Shown here: positions 9,731-17,940 of the stretch, in pieces
Position numbering within the stretch: the first letter of the stretch is position 1
Layout of the letters: each line of letters begins with the position of its first letter
DNA from: Ralstonia pickettii DTP0602
Lineage (GTDB): Bacteria > Pseudomonadota > Gammaproteobacteria > Burkholderiales > Burkholderiaceae
NCBI GenBank assembly: GCA_000471925.1
Contig: CP006667.1
Coordinates: forward strand, 3,286,001 to 3,350,000
DNA length: 64,000 bases
Reading direction: 5' to 3'
Program-made: the position numbers and the translations under genes
Notes under the pieces: generated by a model
Database searches by the model: none
The model's input: only the letters and a program-made list of their open reading frames with translations
What the model was told of the DNA's origin: nothing

Positions 9731-11218
9731 TCAGGACTTGCGCGGCACGCCGCCCAGCAGCGCGGCCACCGGCCGCTTGGGCGCCTGTCGGCCGCGGCTC
9801 AGCGCGGCGGCCATTTCTTCAGACGGCTGGGCCTGGGTGCTGTTGGCGCTGGGCTCGTACGGGCGCGAGAAGAAAGGATCGTCCGAGGCGCGGAACATCT
9901 GGCGGCTGCCGCTGTGATCGTGGCGGCGCGGGCGCTCTTCGCTCTCGCCGTTGCCGCGCGCGCGGCGCACGTCGCCACGCTCGCGGCGGCGCTCGGTGTC
10001 GCCTTGGCGCGCACGCTCGCCGGTCGGGTCGAAGCCTTCCAGCTTGCCGCGCGGGATGCTGCGCTTGATCAGCTTCTCGATATCGGACAGCAGGCGCTCG
10101 TCATTGCCGGGCACGTAGATCGACAGCGCGTCGCCGCTGGCGCCGGCACGGCCGGTACGGCCGATACGGTGCACATAGTCTTCGGCGCTGTATGGCACGT
10201 CGAAGTTGACCACGCACGGCATGTCGGGAATATCGAGCCCGCGCGCGGCCACGTCGGTGGCGACCAGCGCGTCGATGGTGCCGCTCTTGAAGCCGTCCAG
10301 CGTCTGCATGCGCTCGGTCTGGGTCTTGTCGCCGTGGATGGCGGCGGCGTTGATGCCCTCGCGCTCCAGGTGCCGCGCCAGGCGCGAGCAGCCGATCTTA
10401 CTGTTGACGAAGACGATGCACTGGCGCGACAGCCCCTGCTCGGCACGCTGCTTGAGCAGGTGCACGACTGCCGCCTGCTTGTGGCCGTCTTCGACCTGGT
10501 ACACCATCTGGCGCACGTTCTCGTTAGTCGAATTGCTGCGCGCGACTTCGATGGTGACCGGCTGCTTCAGGTAGCTGGCAGCCAGCCGCTTGATTTCCGC
10601 CGAGAACGTCGCCGAGAACAGCAGCGTCTGGCGCTGCGCCGGCAGCAGGTTGATGATGCGTTGCAGGTCCGGCAGGAAGCCCATGTCGAGCATGCGGTCG
10701 GCTTCGTCCAGCACCAGCATCTGCACCTGCGACAGGTTGACCGACTTCTGCTGCACGTGGTCGAGCAGGCGGCCCGGCGTGGCCACCAGGATCTCCACGC
10801 CGCGGCGCAGCGCATCCGTCTGGGGGTTCATGTCGACGCCGCCGAACACCACCGTGCTGCGCAGGTCGGTGTGCTTGGCGTAGCGGGCGACGTTGTCGTA
10901 GACCTGGTCGGCCAGTTCGCGCGTGGGCGTCAGCATCAGCGCGCGCACCGGGTGTCGCGCCGGCGAGGCGCTGGCATTGGCCAGCGGCAGCAGGCGCTGG
11001 ATGATCGGCAGCGCAAAGCCGGCGGTCTTGCCGGTGCCGGTCTGGGCGGCGCCCATCACGTCCTTGCCGAGCAGCACGACGGGAATCGCCTGCGCCTGGA
11101 TCGGCGTGGGCGTGGTGTAGCCCTGGTCGGACAAGGCGCGCAGGATGCGCGCGTCGAGGCCGAAGCTCTCGAAGGTCTGCACAGCGGTAGTTGGTTCTGG
11201 TGCGGTCGTAGTTGTCAT
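9731..11218 (-). CDS. rhlE: DEAD-box ATP-dependent RNA helicase, RhlE type
   Basis: A 495-residue DEAD-box helicase. Motifs appear in order: the Q motif around GYTTPTPIQ, AQTGTGKT (Walker A), VLDEADRMLDMG, LFSATFS, and HRIGRTGRAG in the second RecA domain. The C-terminal 120 residues are Arg/Gly/Glu-rich and disordered, a usual RNA-binding tail. RhlE proteins unwind rRNA duplexes in ribosome assembly and act on the RNA degradosome. An upstream in-frame ATG is possible, but MTTTTAPEP is the natural start. It converges with gluQ. Confidence 0.92.
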   Translation of the reverse strand: MTTTTAPEPTTAVQTFESFGLDARILRALSDQGYTTPTPIQAQAIPVVLLGKDVMGAAQTGTGKTAGFALPIIQRLLPLANASASPARHPVRALMLTPTRELADQVYDNVARYAKHTDLRSTVVFGGVDMNPQTDALRRGVEILVATPGRLLDHVQQKSVNLSQVQMLVLDEADRMLDMGFLPDLQRIINLLPAQRQTLLFSATFSAEIKRLAASYLKQPVTIEVARSNSTNENVRQMVYQVEDGHKQAAVVHLLKQRAEQGLSRQCIVFVNSKIGCSRLARHLEREGINAAAIHGDKTQTERMQTLDGFKSGTIDALVATDVAARGLDIPDMPCVVNFDVPYSAEDYVHRIGRTGRAGASGDALSIYVPGNDERLLSDIEKLIKRSIPRGKLEGFDPTGERARQGDTERRRERGDVRRARGNGESEERPRRHDHSGSRQMFRASDDPFFSRPYEPSANSTQAQPSEEMAAALSRGRQAPKRPVAALLGGVPRKS

Positions 11219-11536
11219 GGGTATCGGTGTCTGGCGGGAGGCGAACCCGGCACAAACGGATACGCGTCTGGAACTCATCTCGCCCTGGCTCTCGCCTGGC
11301 GCCGGTGGGTTCCGGCGCGGCCCTGCTGGCTACAGCATTTGACCAAGAGAATCAAAGACTTAGATTTTAGCACCTCTGCCCGCGCAGTGACCAGTATGGC
11401 GGGAGCGTACGCGCGACGCGACAAAGCCCGGCGCCGGCTGGCAGGTTTTCAAGAAACTGTCATATCGGCAGCGGAAGATGCCAGCGGCGCGGTGGCCATC
11501 GCCGATCCGCGCCAGCGTACCTCAACCGAGAACCAC
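11219..11536. other. Leader and promoter region of the helicase gene
   Basis: This stretch has no convincing gene. On the minus strand TGCTAAAAT (TAAAAT at 11364-11369) looks like an extended -10 for the helicase and would give a leader of about 140 bases, long as in some cold-inducible helicase genes. On the plus strand TTGACC (11339-11344) and TAGATT 16 bases on could be a weak promoter for the small frame at 11537. Neither is tested. Confidence 0.35.
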
Positions 11537-11689
11537 ATGGACTTCGAGCTTTTCCGCCAGACCTGCCAGCAGTTCCTGCGCACATCAAGCCAGTTCCTTG
11601 GCCTGGCCGCAGCGGCCTGCCAGCCGGCCCTGCCGCTGGCCGCGCGGCAACCCGGCCAGCCGGTGCAGACCGGGCAGCAGCCGGCCTGA
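11537..11689 (+). CDS. Candidate small protein, 50 residues, unknown
   Basis: An ATG frame of 50 codons starting MDFELFRQTCQQFLRTSSQF and ending in a Gln/Pro/Ala-rich tail. The first 30 residues would form an amphipathic to hydrophobic helix. There is only a weak ribosome site (GAG about six bases upstream). It lies between the divergent end of the helicase leader and the convergent CoA-transferase. I do not recognise it; it may be chance coding in GC-rich DNA. Confidence 0.3.
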   Translation: MDFELFRQTCQQFLRTSSQFLGLAAAACQPALPLAARQPGQPVQTGQQPA

Positions 11690-11773
11690 CCCTCGCCGCG
11701 CCCCCCACGGGCGCGACCGGACGGGATCCAGGTGACTCAGTCGCCGCGGATGCCGTTTTGTACGGGGAACGGC

Positions 11774-13411
11774 TTATAGGCGCAGAGTGCCGCCCCGGAA
11801 CAGCCGGGCATCCATCTCGCGCAGGTCCGGCGCCACCGCCACCGGCGTCGCGCACTGGTCCAGCACGTCGCGCCGCAGGTCCACGCCTGGCGCGATCTCC
11901 ACCAGCGTGAGGCGCGCCTCGCCATCGTCGGCGGCGCGCATCTCGAACACCGCGCGCTCGGTGATGTACAGCACCGGGATGCCGAGCGACGCCACGTAGG
12001 GACCGTTGAAGCTCAGGTGCGATACCTCGGGCACGATCTTCTTCACACGCCCTTCGCGCACGATCTGCAACTGGCCGTCGCCGGCACGGACTTCCAGCCC
12101 GCCCGCCGTCAGCGTGCCCATGAAGACCACCGCGCGCGCGCTCTGCGTGATGTTGATAAAGCCGCCGACGCCCGCGATCAGAGCGCCCTCGCCTTCGCCG
12201 AACTTGCTGACGTTGACGTTGCCATGGCCATCGAGTTCGGCCAGGCCGAGGATGGCCAGGTCGATGCCGCCGCCTTCGTAGAAATCGAACTGCGCGGGTT
12301 GGTCGACCACGGCTTCCGGATAGGCCGATGCGCCGAAGCTCAGGCCATCAGCGGGGGTGCCGCCGATCGGGCCCGCCTCGACAGTCAAAGTGAAGCCGTG
12401 CAGCCCGGCCTGGTGCGCCAGCATGCCGACCGCTGCCGGCATGCCGACGCCAAGGTTGACCACGCGCGGTGCGCGCCGCGCCAGCTCCATCACCGCGCGG
12501 CGCTGCACGATCGTGCGCGCGTCGAGCGGGCCCGTGGCCGCCGCCGCTGCCTCCTCCGCGTCGGCCTCGGCCGCTGCTGCCTCGCCCTGCCACGGCGTCA
12601 CGTAGGCCGGATTGTAGGCTTCGGCGAACGTCATCTGGTGGTTGGCCGGGTTGTCGCAGACCACCACGTAGTCGACCAGGATGCCGGGCACATGGATGGC
12701 CTGCAGGATCTCGTGGTGGTCGACCAGACTTTCCACCTGCGCGATCACGATGCCGCCCGAGTTGTGCGCGGCCTGCGCCATCGCCAGCAGTTCGTGGTGG
12801 AAGGCCTCGCGGTGCGTGCTGAGGTTGCCGCGCGTATCGGCCGCGGTGCAGCGGATCAGCGCGCAGTCGATGCGGAAGCTCGGGTAGAACAGGTATTCGT
12901 CGCCGCGGAAATCGACCGCCTCGACCCAGCACGCCTTGCCCTCGGCCAGCGCCTGGCGCGCGCGCTCGTTGACGGCGCCGCCGTGATAGCGCGAATCCTG
13001 CGCGGTGCGCGGATCGACGAAGGTATGCAGTCCGATCTTCGTCATCACGCCGGGCTTGCCGCCCGCGATGGCGCGGTACAGGTGCGTCAGCACGCCCTGC
13101 GGCAGGTTGTAGCCCTCGCACTGCTCGGCCATCGCCAGCGCCGCCAGCCGCGTGGCCGAGCGCCAGTGGCCGCCGACGATGCTGGCGGTCATGCCGGCAT
13201 TGCCGAAGTGGTTCACGCCGCGGGCGCCACGATCGCCCTGCCCCGCCGAGTACACCAGCGTCAGATCGCGCGGCAGCCCGCCGTGCAGGAAGCGCTGCTC
13301 CAGCGCCTCGGTCACGGCCTCGGCGTGGCCGGCACCGACAAAGCCGGCGCTGGCCACGGTCCAGCCGTCCTGCACCAGGGCGGCCGCTTCGCGTGCGGTG
13401 ATCACCTTCAT
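11774..13411 (-). CDS. Acetate/propionate-type CoA-transferase (family I)
   Basis: A 545-residue fused alpha-beta family I CoA-transferase, the size of propionate CoA-transferase (Pct) and E. coli YdiF. The alpha half begins MKVITAREAAALVQDGWTVA and contains GFVGAGHAEAV. The beta half begins near RAVMELARRAPRVVNLGVGMP, with the catalytic glutamate in TVEAGPIGG. It would swap CoA between acyl-CoA and acetate or propionate through a glutamyl-CoA thioester. A 20-residue Ala/Glu linker joins the halves. In Cupriavidus such enzymes serve propionate or 2-hydroxy acid use. Its leader holds a terminator-like hairpin. Confidence 0.9.
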   Translation of the reverse strand: MKVITAREAAALVQDGWTVASAGFVGAGHAEAVTEALEQRFLHGGLPRDLTLVYSAGQGDRGARGVNHFGNAGMTASIVGGHWRSATRLAALAMAEQCEGYNLPQGVLTHLYRAIAGGKPGVMTKIGLHTFVDPRTAQDSRYHGGAVNERARQALAEGKACWVEAVDFRGDEYLFYPSFRIDCALIRCTAADTRGNLSTHREAFHHELLAMAQAAHNSGGIVIAQVESLVDHHEILQAIHVPGILVDYVVVCDNPANHQMTFAEAYNPAYVTPWQGEAAAAEADAEEAAAAATGPLDARTIVQRRAVMELARRAPRVVNLGVGMPAAVGMLAHQAGLHGFTLTVEAGPIGGTPADGLSFGASAYPEAVVDQPAQFDFYEGGGIDLAILGLAELDGHGNVNVSKFGEGEGALIAGVGGFINITQSARAVVFMGTLTAGGLEVRAGDGQLQIVREGRVKKIVPEVSHLSFNGPYVASLGIPVLYITERAVFEMRAADDGEARLTLVEIAPGVDLRRDVLDQCATPVAVAPDLREMDARLFRGGTLRL

Positions 13412-13833
13412 CGCTGTCTCCGGTTCTTGTGGTGTCGCTCCATGTCGCCCTGCTGCGGCAACCGAGCCCGGATGTAGAAAAGCCCCGCGTGCCGGGGAGG
13501 CAGCGGGGCTCAAATGGTAGCGGGGTAATCATTCGACCACCCACGCCTCGATCTTGGCGTATCGCGCCGCGGCCAGCATCACCCAATTGCGGGCCGCCGC
13601 AACATGAACGACCGGCCGGCGCATCCCGCGCGCCGCGCCCTGCAAAGCCTGTCAATCATCACCTTTGCCCTGCCAGCAGGGTATCCGGGTTTTCTCCGAG
13701 CGGGTTTTTGCCAGCTTCCGGCCCGCCTGCGCTTGCGGTCTACTGGAATCACGTCGACAGCCTGGCATCGCCGAAGCCTCGCGATACCGCAGTCGATGGC
13801 GCCAGAAATATTCCAATGACCGGGAGACAGACC
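13412..13833. other. Intergenic region between CoA-transferase and small membrane peptide genes
   Basis: About 420 bases without a supported gene. It holds the minus-strand terminator-like hairpin at 13481-13510 and, on the minus strand near 13650, a TTGACA hexamer that could be a -35 for a short transcript ending at that hairpin. No coding frame here has a ribosome site or recognisable protein. Confidence 0.4.
13481..13510 (-). terminator. Terminator-like hairpin in the CoA-transferase leader
   Basis: AGCCCCGC (13481-13488) pairs with GCGGGGCT (13503-13510) across 14 bases. On the minus strand it is followed by TTTTC. It lies 70 bases before the CoA-transferase ATG and points the same way, so it could attenuate that gene or end a short upstream minus-strand RNA. 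Confidence 0.5.
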
Positions 13834-13944
13834 ATGGTGACGAAGAAAGAAGAGGCGTTCGTACTGAAGAACCTCCTTGCCCTCGCAGCAGTGGAAACCC
13901 TGGGCGGCGCGATCGCCCTCGGCATGGTCTTCCACCTGATCTGA
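13834..13944 (+). CDS. Small single-span membrane protein, 36 residues
   Basis: A 36-residue peptide beginning MVTKKEEAFVLKNLLALAAV and ending GMVFHLI. A charged N-terminus (KKEE) is followed by one hydrophobic helix of about 22 residues with a GGAIALG segment. A fair ribosome site (GGGAGA) lies seven bases upstream. The pattern is that of a genuine membrane microprotein. An in-frame ATG at 13816 is less well placed. No neighbour on the same strand suggests a partner, and the function is unknown. Confidence 0.6.
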   Translation: MVTKKEEAFVLKNLLALAAVETLGGAIALGMVFHLI

Positions 13945-14010
13945 AATCATTTGCAGCCGCGCCGGCGTCGCAGCGCCGGCACGGCGAATTCCGCAGACGG
14001 ACCTGCTCGG

Positions 14011-14364
14011 CTACTCGTCGACGATTACCTCGAAGCCACCGAAGATCATCCGCTGGCCATCGAACGGCATATTGTCCATGCCTTCCTTCAGGCGCGGATC
14101 CTCCATCGCCGCCTTCATGCCCGAATCGCGCTTTTCGCGCGACGGCCACAGGATCCACGAGAACACCACCGCTTCATCGTCCTTGCGCTTGACCGCCATC
14201 GTAAAGGACGTGACCTTGCCTTCCGGCACATCGTCGCCCCAGCATTCCACCACCTTCAGCGCGCCGTGTTCCTTGAACACCGCGGCCGCCTTCTGCGCCA
14301 CCTGGCGATAGGTCTCGCGATTCGCTTGCGGTACGGCCAGCAAGAATCCGTCGATATAGGACAT
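14011..14364 (-). CDS. DUF1428 family protein (YbaA-like)
   Basis: A 117-residue protein of the DUF1428 family, a dimeric ferredoxin-like alpha/beta-barrel fold. The family hallmarks are the start MSYIDGFLLAVP, the central VVECWGDDVPEGKVTSF and the late PFDGQRMIFGGFEVIVD. Members are common stand-alone genes of unknown function, often compared with YbaA of E. coli. A CTCC-containing stretch just before the ATG on the plus strand reads as a GGAG ribosome site on the minus strand. No operon partner is visible. Confidence 0.9.
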   Translation of the reverse strand: MSYIDGFLLAVPQANRETYRQVAQKAAAVFKEHGALKVVECWGDDVPEGKVTSFTMAVKRKDDEAVVFSWILWPSREKRDSGMKAAMEDPRLKEGMDNMPFDGQRMIFGGFEVIVDE

Positions 14365-14610
14365 TGACTGCCTCCTGATCGGGTTGAACGGTTGAGTGGC
14401 GGCACCGCAGGGGCCACCGCCCGCGTCTGACTACGATAGTCCATCGCAGCCGAGGCGCCAGAGCCGTCACGTGGCCTGAAAGATGCTTGCCGTGCTGCAA
14501 GTGTGCCGGCGCGATCTGCTGGACCGTCCGGGCGCGTCGTTTGTGCGCTGTCGAAGCACGCGCTGGGCCCGACGGGGCATCGGGGCGCGGCAAACGGCCC
14601 GTCAGAAGGG

Positions 14611-15570
14611 TCAGCGCGCAGATGGCAGATGCGCCGGCCAGGCGCCACTCGCCACGAGTCCTTCGGCGATACCAATCAACTGGTTCCAGACAGCGTTGAC
14701 GGCCAGCGAAACGGGTGAAGTGGCTGACCTGCAGATGTACACCTGCCGCGCCAGGCCAGGATTCACGATCCGCGCGCACGACAGCAATCCGGCTTCCAGC
14801 TCCTGGCGTACGGCTGCATGGGAGAGGATCGTGTAACCGACACCAGCCGCCGTGAGTGCAATCAACTCCGGAATGGCGTTGACTTCCGCAACGATGCGCA
14901 ATTGCACATCATGCGACGCGCAGTGCCGCTCGATCAGGCTGCGCAGGCCATGCAAGCTGGCCGGCAGGATCATCGGCAGTTGCGACAGGTCGCCGAAGGA
15001 CACCGTCATGGCTTCCGCCACAGCGGCGCCGGGCAAGCTCGACAGCGTGCCCGGCGGGCCAACCAGCACTAGGTCTTCCTCCAGCAGCAGATCGCTGCGC
15101 AGCCCGGGTTCGGGGCCCCCGCCAAAGGTCATGCCGATATCGATATGCCCGGTCAGGAGGTTCTGGGGAATATAGCCAGTGCTCAACTCGATGATCTGCA
15201 GGTAAACGTCCGGCCAACGCGCGACAACTTCGCGCACCAGCGGGACCGTCACCAGCTTGGCCATCGATTGTGGCAATCCCACCGCCACGCGCCCCCTGGG
15301 TTCCCGCACAGCCGTACGGATCTCTTCGACCGCCACATCCACCCGCTTGAGGATATCGGCGGCATGGCCAAGCAGCATGACCCCCGCCGCTGTCGGCGTG
15401 ACACCTTTCGGGGTCCGGTCGAACAACGCCGTACCAAGCTCTTCTTCCAGGTTCTTGATCTGCAGGCTCAGGGCCGGCTGGGCCAGGTGCATGCGCTCGG
15501 CGGCGCGTGAAATGGAGCCGGCCGAGGCCACCGCCATAAAGGATCGGAGTGTGCGCAGGTCCAGGGCCAT
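14611..15570 (-). CDS. LysR-family regulator of the adjacent acid-utilisation cluster
   Basis: A 319-residue LysR regulator. The DNA-binding domain reads MALDLRTLRSFMAVASAGSI and continues AAERMHLAQPALSLQIKNLE; the effector domain starts near residue 90. The LAQPALS recognition helix is typical of the group. It is divergent from the Bug receptor gene (156 bases between starts), and a T-N11-A box lies between them, so it probably activates the receptor/CoA-transferase/hydratase operon in response to the acid or its CoA ester. An upstream ATG at 15600 is possible but adds ten residues outside the family. Confidence 0.92.
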   Translation of the reverse strand: MALDLRTLRSFMAVASAGSISRAAERMHLAQPALSLQIKNLEEELGTALFDRTPKGVTPTAAGVMLLGHAADILKRVDVAVEEIRTAVREPRGRVAVGLPQSMAKLVTVPLVREVVARWPDVYLQIIELSTGYIPQNLLTGHIDIGMTFGGGPEPGLRSDLLLEEDLVLVGPPGTLSSLPGAAVAEAMTVSFGDLSQLPMILPASLHGLRSLIERHCASHDVQLRIVAEVNAIPELIALTAAGVGYTILSHAAVRQELEAGLLSCARIVNPGLARQVYICRSATSPVSLAVNAVWNQLIGIAEGLVASGAWPAHLPSAR

Positions 15571-15602
15571 GCTGTTGTCCCGGTCAGAGTGAGAGTGCAT
15601 TT

Positions 15603-15623
15603 GGCATATTGGAATCTTATACC
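15603..15623. promoter_or_regulatory. LysR-type operator (T-N11-A box)
   Basis: GGCATA, nine bases, then TATACC: arms match at five of six positions and the inner bases fit the T-N11-A rule for LysR regulators. It lies 33 bases from the lysR start and about 100 from the Bug-receptor start, the usual place for the recognition site. Confidence 0.6.
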
Positions 15624-15725
15624 GGGCATCAAAAACTTGTCTTCGACATATACCCCGGCCGTCGCCAAGATGTCAGCCACATCGCCACATGGCGATCGAA
15701 GTTTGCTGACACACCGGAGACACCT

Positions 15726-16700
15726 ATGAACCCGAAACGCCGCTCGCTCATGCTCGGCGCCGCCGTGTCGATGCTGGCGCGGCCAGTGCTGGCCGCCGGC
15801 TGGCCAACGCGTCCCATCAAGCTCCTCGTGCCGTTCGCGGCAGGCGGACCGACCGATTTCATCGCCCGCCTGCTCGCCACGCCGCTTTCCCGCGAACTGG
15901 GGCAACCGGTCGTCATCGACAACCGGCCCGGAGCGAGCGGCAACCTGGGCGCACAGAACGTCCTGGACGCCGACGCCGACGGCTATACGCTGCTGCACAA
16001 CACCGTCGGCATGCACGCGGTCAATCCTCTGATGTACCCCAGTGCGCGCTTCCAGCCGCTACGCGACTTCAAACCGATTGCGACCACGGCTGCCATGCCC
16101 AACGTGCTGGTCGTGCACCCTGACAAACTCCCCGTCAGGTCTGTCGCAGACCTGGTGCGCATCGGCAAGTCCAGGGCCGACGGGCTCACCTATGCCACCT
16201 TCGGTGCCGGCACCTCGCCGCACATTTATGCGGCGCTGTTGCAGAAGGCGGCCGGTTTCAGCGCGATGGCGATTCCGTACAAGGGCAGTTCCCCCGCGCT
16301 GACCGATGTCATGGCCGGCCAGGTCGATTTCGTCTTCGACTCGTTCACGACCTGCATTGGCCAGATCCAGGGGGGCAAGCTGCGCGCGCTGGCAATCACT
16401 GCTTCGGGCCGCTCGCCGATGCTGCCCGATGTGCCAACGCTGAAAGAGGCTGGCTATCCCGACGTGGACAAGAAATTCTGGTTCTCGCTGCAAGCCCCGG
16501 CGCACACGCCCAAGGCGGTGATCGATCGGCTGCGCGCTGCGGCGGCGAAGGCAGTCGCAGATCCAGACTACATCGCCGCGCTGCGCGCACGGGGCGCAGA
16601 GCCCATGCCCACGCGCAGCAGCGAGCTCGACGCCTTCGTGCAACGTGACGCCGAACGCTGGACCTCGGTAGCACGCGGCCTCGGCATCAAACCTCAATGA
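15726..16700 (+). CDS. Bug-family periplasmic solute-binding receptor
   Basis: A 324-residue tripartite tricarboxylate transporter receptor of the Bug family. A signal peptide (MNPKRRSLMLGAAVSMLARP, then VLAA) is followed by the mature start GWPTRPIKLLVPFAAGGPTD, the classic Bug N-terminus. Bug proteins bind organic acids in the periplasm. Membrane partners (TctA/TctB) are missing here, as is usual for the many Bug genes in Cupriavidus and Bordetella. The downstream CaiB gene overlaps its stop by four bases, tying the receptor to a CoA-dependent catabolic route. Confidence 0.93.
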   Translation: MNPKRRSLMLGAAVSMLARPVLAAGWPTRPIKLLVPFAAGGPTDFIARLLATPLSRELGQPVVIDNRPGASGNLGAQNVLDADADGYTLLHNTVGMHAVNPLMYPSARFQPLRDFKPIATTAAMPNVLVVHPDKLPVRSVADLVRIGKSRADGLTYATFGAGTSPHIYAALLQKAAGFSAMAIPYKGSSPALTDVMAGQVDFVFDSFTTCIGQIQGGKLRALAITASGRSPMLPDVPTLKEAGYPDVDKKFWFSLQAPAHTPKAVIDRLRAAAAKAVADPDYIAALRARGAEPMPTRSSELDAFVQRDAERWTSVARGLGIKPQ

Positions 16701-17917
16701 ACGGACCAGTCACCATGCAACCATTGAAAGGCATCCGCGTCCTGGACCTGAGCAAAGTCCTGGCCGGACCGCTGTGCGGCCAGTACCTGGGCGAGCTTGG
16801 CGCGGACGTGACCAAGGTGGAGCCGATCGGCAAGGGCGACGATACCCGCGCCTGGCTGCCCCAGGAAGCCGGGCAGTCGGCCGTGTTCCTGTCCGTCAAC
16901 CACAACAAGCGCAGCATCGCCGTGGACCTGAAGAGCGAGGCTGGCCGCGAGGTGGTACAGCGCCTCGCGGCGCAGTCAGACGTGGTACTGCAGGGTTTCG
17001 GCGGCGGCACCGCGGCGAAGCTGGGTGTGGACTACGAAACCCTGCGCGCCCTCAATCCGCGGATGATCTACTGCGAGATCTCCGGCTACGGCCGTGACGG
17101 GCCGCTCGGACACGAGCCAGGCTATGACGTCATGCTGCAGGCATTCAGCGGCATGATCAGCACGATGGGGGAACCCGGAGGAAGCTATGCGCGCGCCAGC
17201 TTCTCACCCGTGGACATTGGCACAGGCATGCACGCGCTCAGCGGCATCCTGGCTGCCCTGATCGAGCGCCAGGCGACCGGCAAGGGCGTCTATGTGGAAG
17301 TGGCGCTGATGGAAACCGCGCTCGGCTTCATGGGCTACATGGCGCAGAATTATTGGCGCACGGGCGCCGTGCCGCAGAAAATGGGGACCGCGCACCCGTC
17401 GATGTCGCCTTACCAGGCGTTCGAGGCCGCCGACGGGCCGCTCATGCTCGGCGTCGGCAACGACGCGCAATGGCGCCGCTTCTGCGCCGTGGCAGAGCTG
17501 GACGACTGGGTGGATCACCCGGATTTCGCCACCAACGCCGACCGCGTCAGGAATTTCGCGCGTACCGTGGCGCTGGTGCAGGACCGCGTTGCCCGCAAGC
17601 CCTTGGACTTCTGGCTCAACGGCCTTCGGCAGGCCGGCGTTGCGTGTTCGCCGATCAATACCCTGGATCAGGCATTGAACCATCCTCAGGTGCAGGCGCG
17701 CGGGCTGATCGTCTCTTCACAGCATCCGGTTCTCGGCACTGTCAAGAACGTGGGGCTGCCTATCCGGTTCGGGCAGGCGCCGCGCACTGCCCGGCGCACC
17801 GCGCCGCTGCTTGGCGAACACACGAAAGCCATCCTCCATGAGGCTGGCTACGATCCGGAAGACATCGCCCGCCTGACACAAGCAGGCGCCGTCGCTACCA
17901 GCACGCCCTCTGCCTGA
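16697..17917 (+). CDS. CaiB/BaiF family (class III) CoA-transferase
   Basis: A 406-residue class III CoA-transferase. It opens PLKGIRVLDLSKVLAGPLCG and has the catalytic aspartate at D173 in SPVDIGTGMHALSG. It would load the imported acid with CoA from a donor such as succinyl-CoA or acetyl-CoA. The start overlaps the receptor stop (ATGA); a second ATG at 16715 is also possible. The enoyl-CoA hydratase gene follows after 23 bases. The exact acid cannot be told from sequence. Confidence 0.92.
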   Translation: MNGPVTMQPLKGIRVLDLSKVLAGPLCGQYLGELGADVTKVEPIGKGDDTRAWLPQEAGQSAVFLSVNHNKRSIAVDLKSEAGREVVQRLAAQSDVVLQGFGGGTAAKLGVDYETLRALNPRMIYCEISGYGRDGPLGHEPGYDVMLQAFSGMISTMGEPGGSYARASFSPVDIGTGMHALSGILAALIERQATGKGVYVEVALMETALGFMGYMAQNYWRTGAVPQKMGTAHPSMSPYQAFEAADGPLMLGVGNDAQWRRFCAVAELDDWVDHPDFATNADRVRNFARTVALVQDRVARKPLDFWLNGLRQAGVACSPINTLDQALNHPQVQARGLIVSSQHPVLGTVKNVGLPIRFGQAPRTARRTAPLLGEHTKAILHEAGYDPEDIARLTQAGAVATSTPSA

Positions 17918-17940
17918 AGCCTGAACAACCTGGAGCACTC

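Noticed and set aside
9254..11689. A plus-strand open frame of over 800 codons opposite gluQ and the helicase
   Set aside because: It runs antisense to the helicase and in another frame of gluQ, and shows only Arg/Ala/Gly/His-rich shadow sequence. It is a by-product of high GC at third codon positions.
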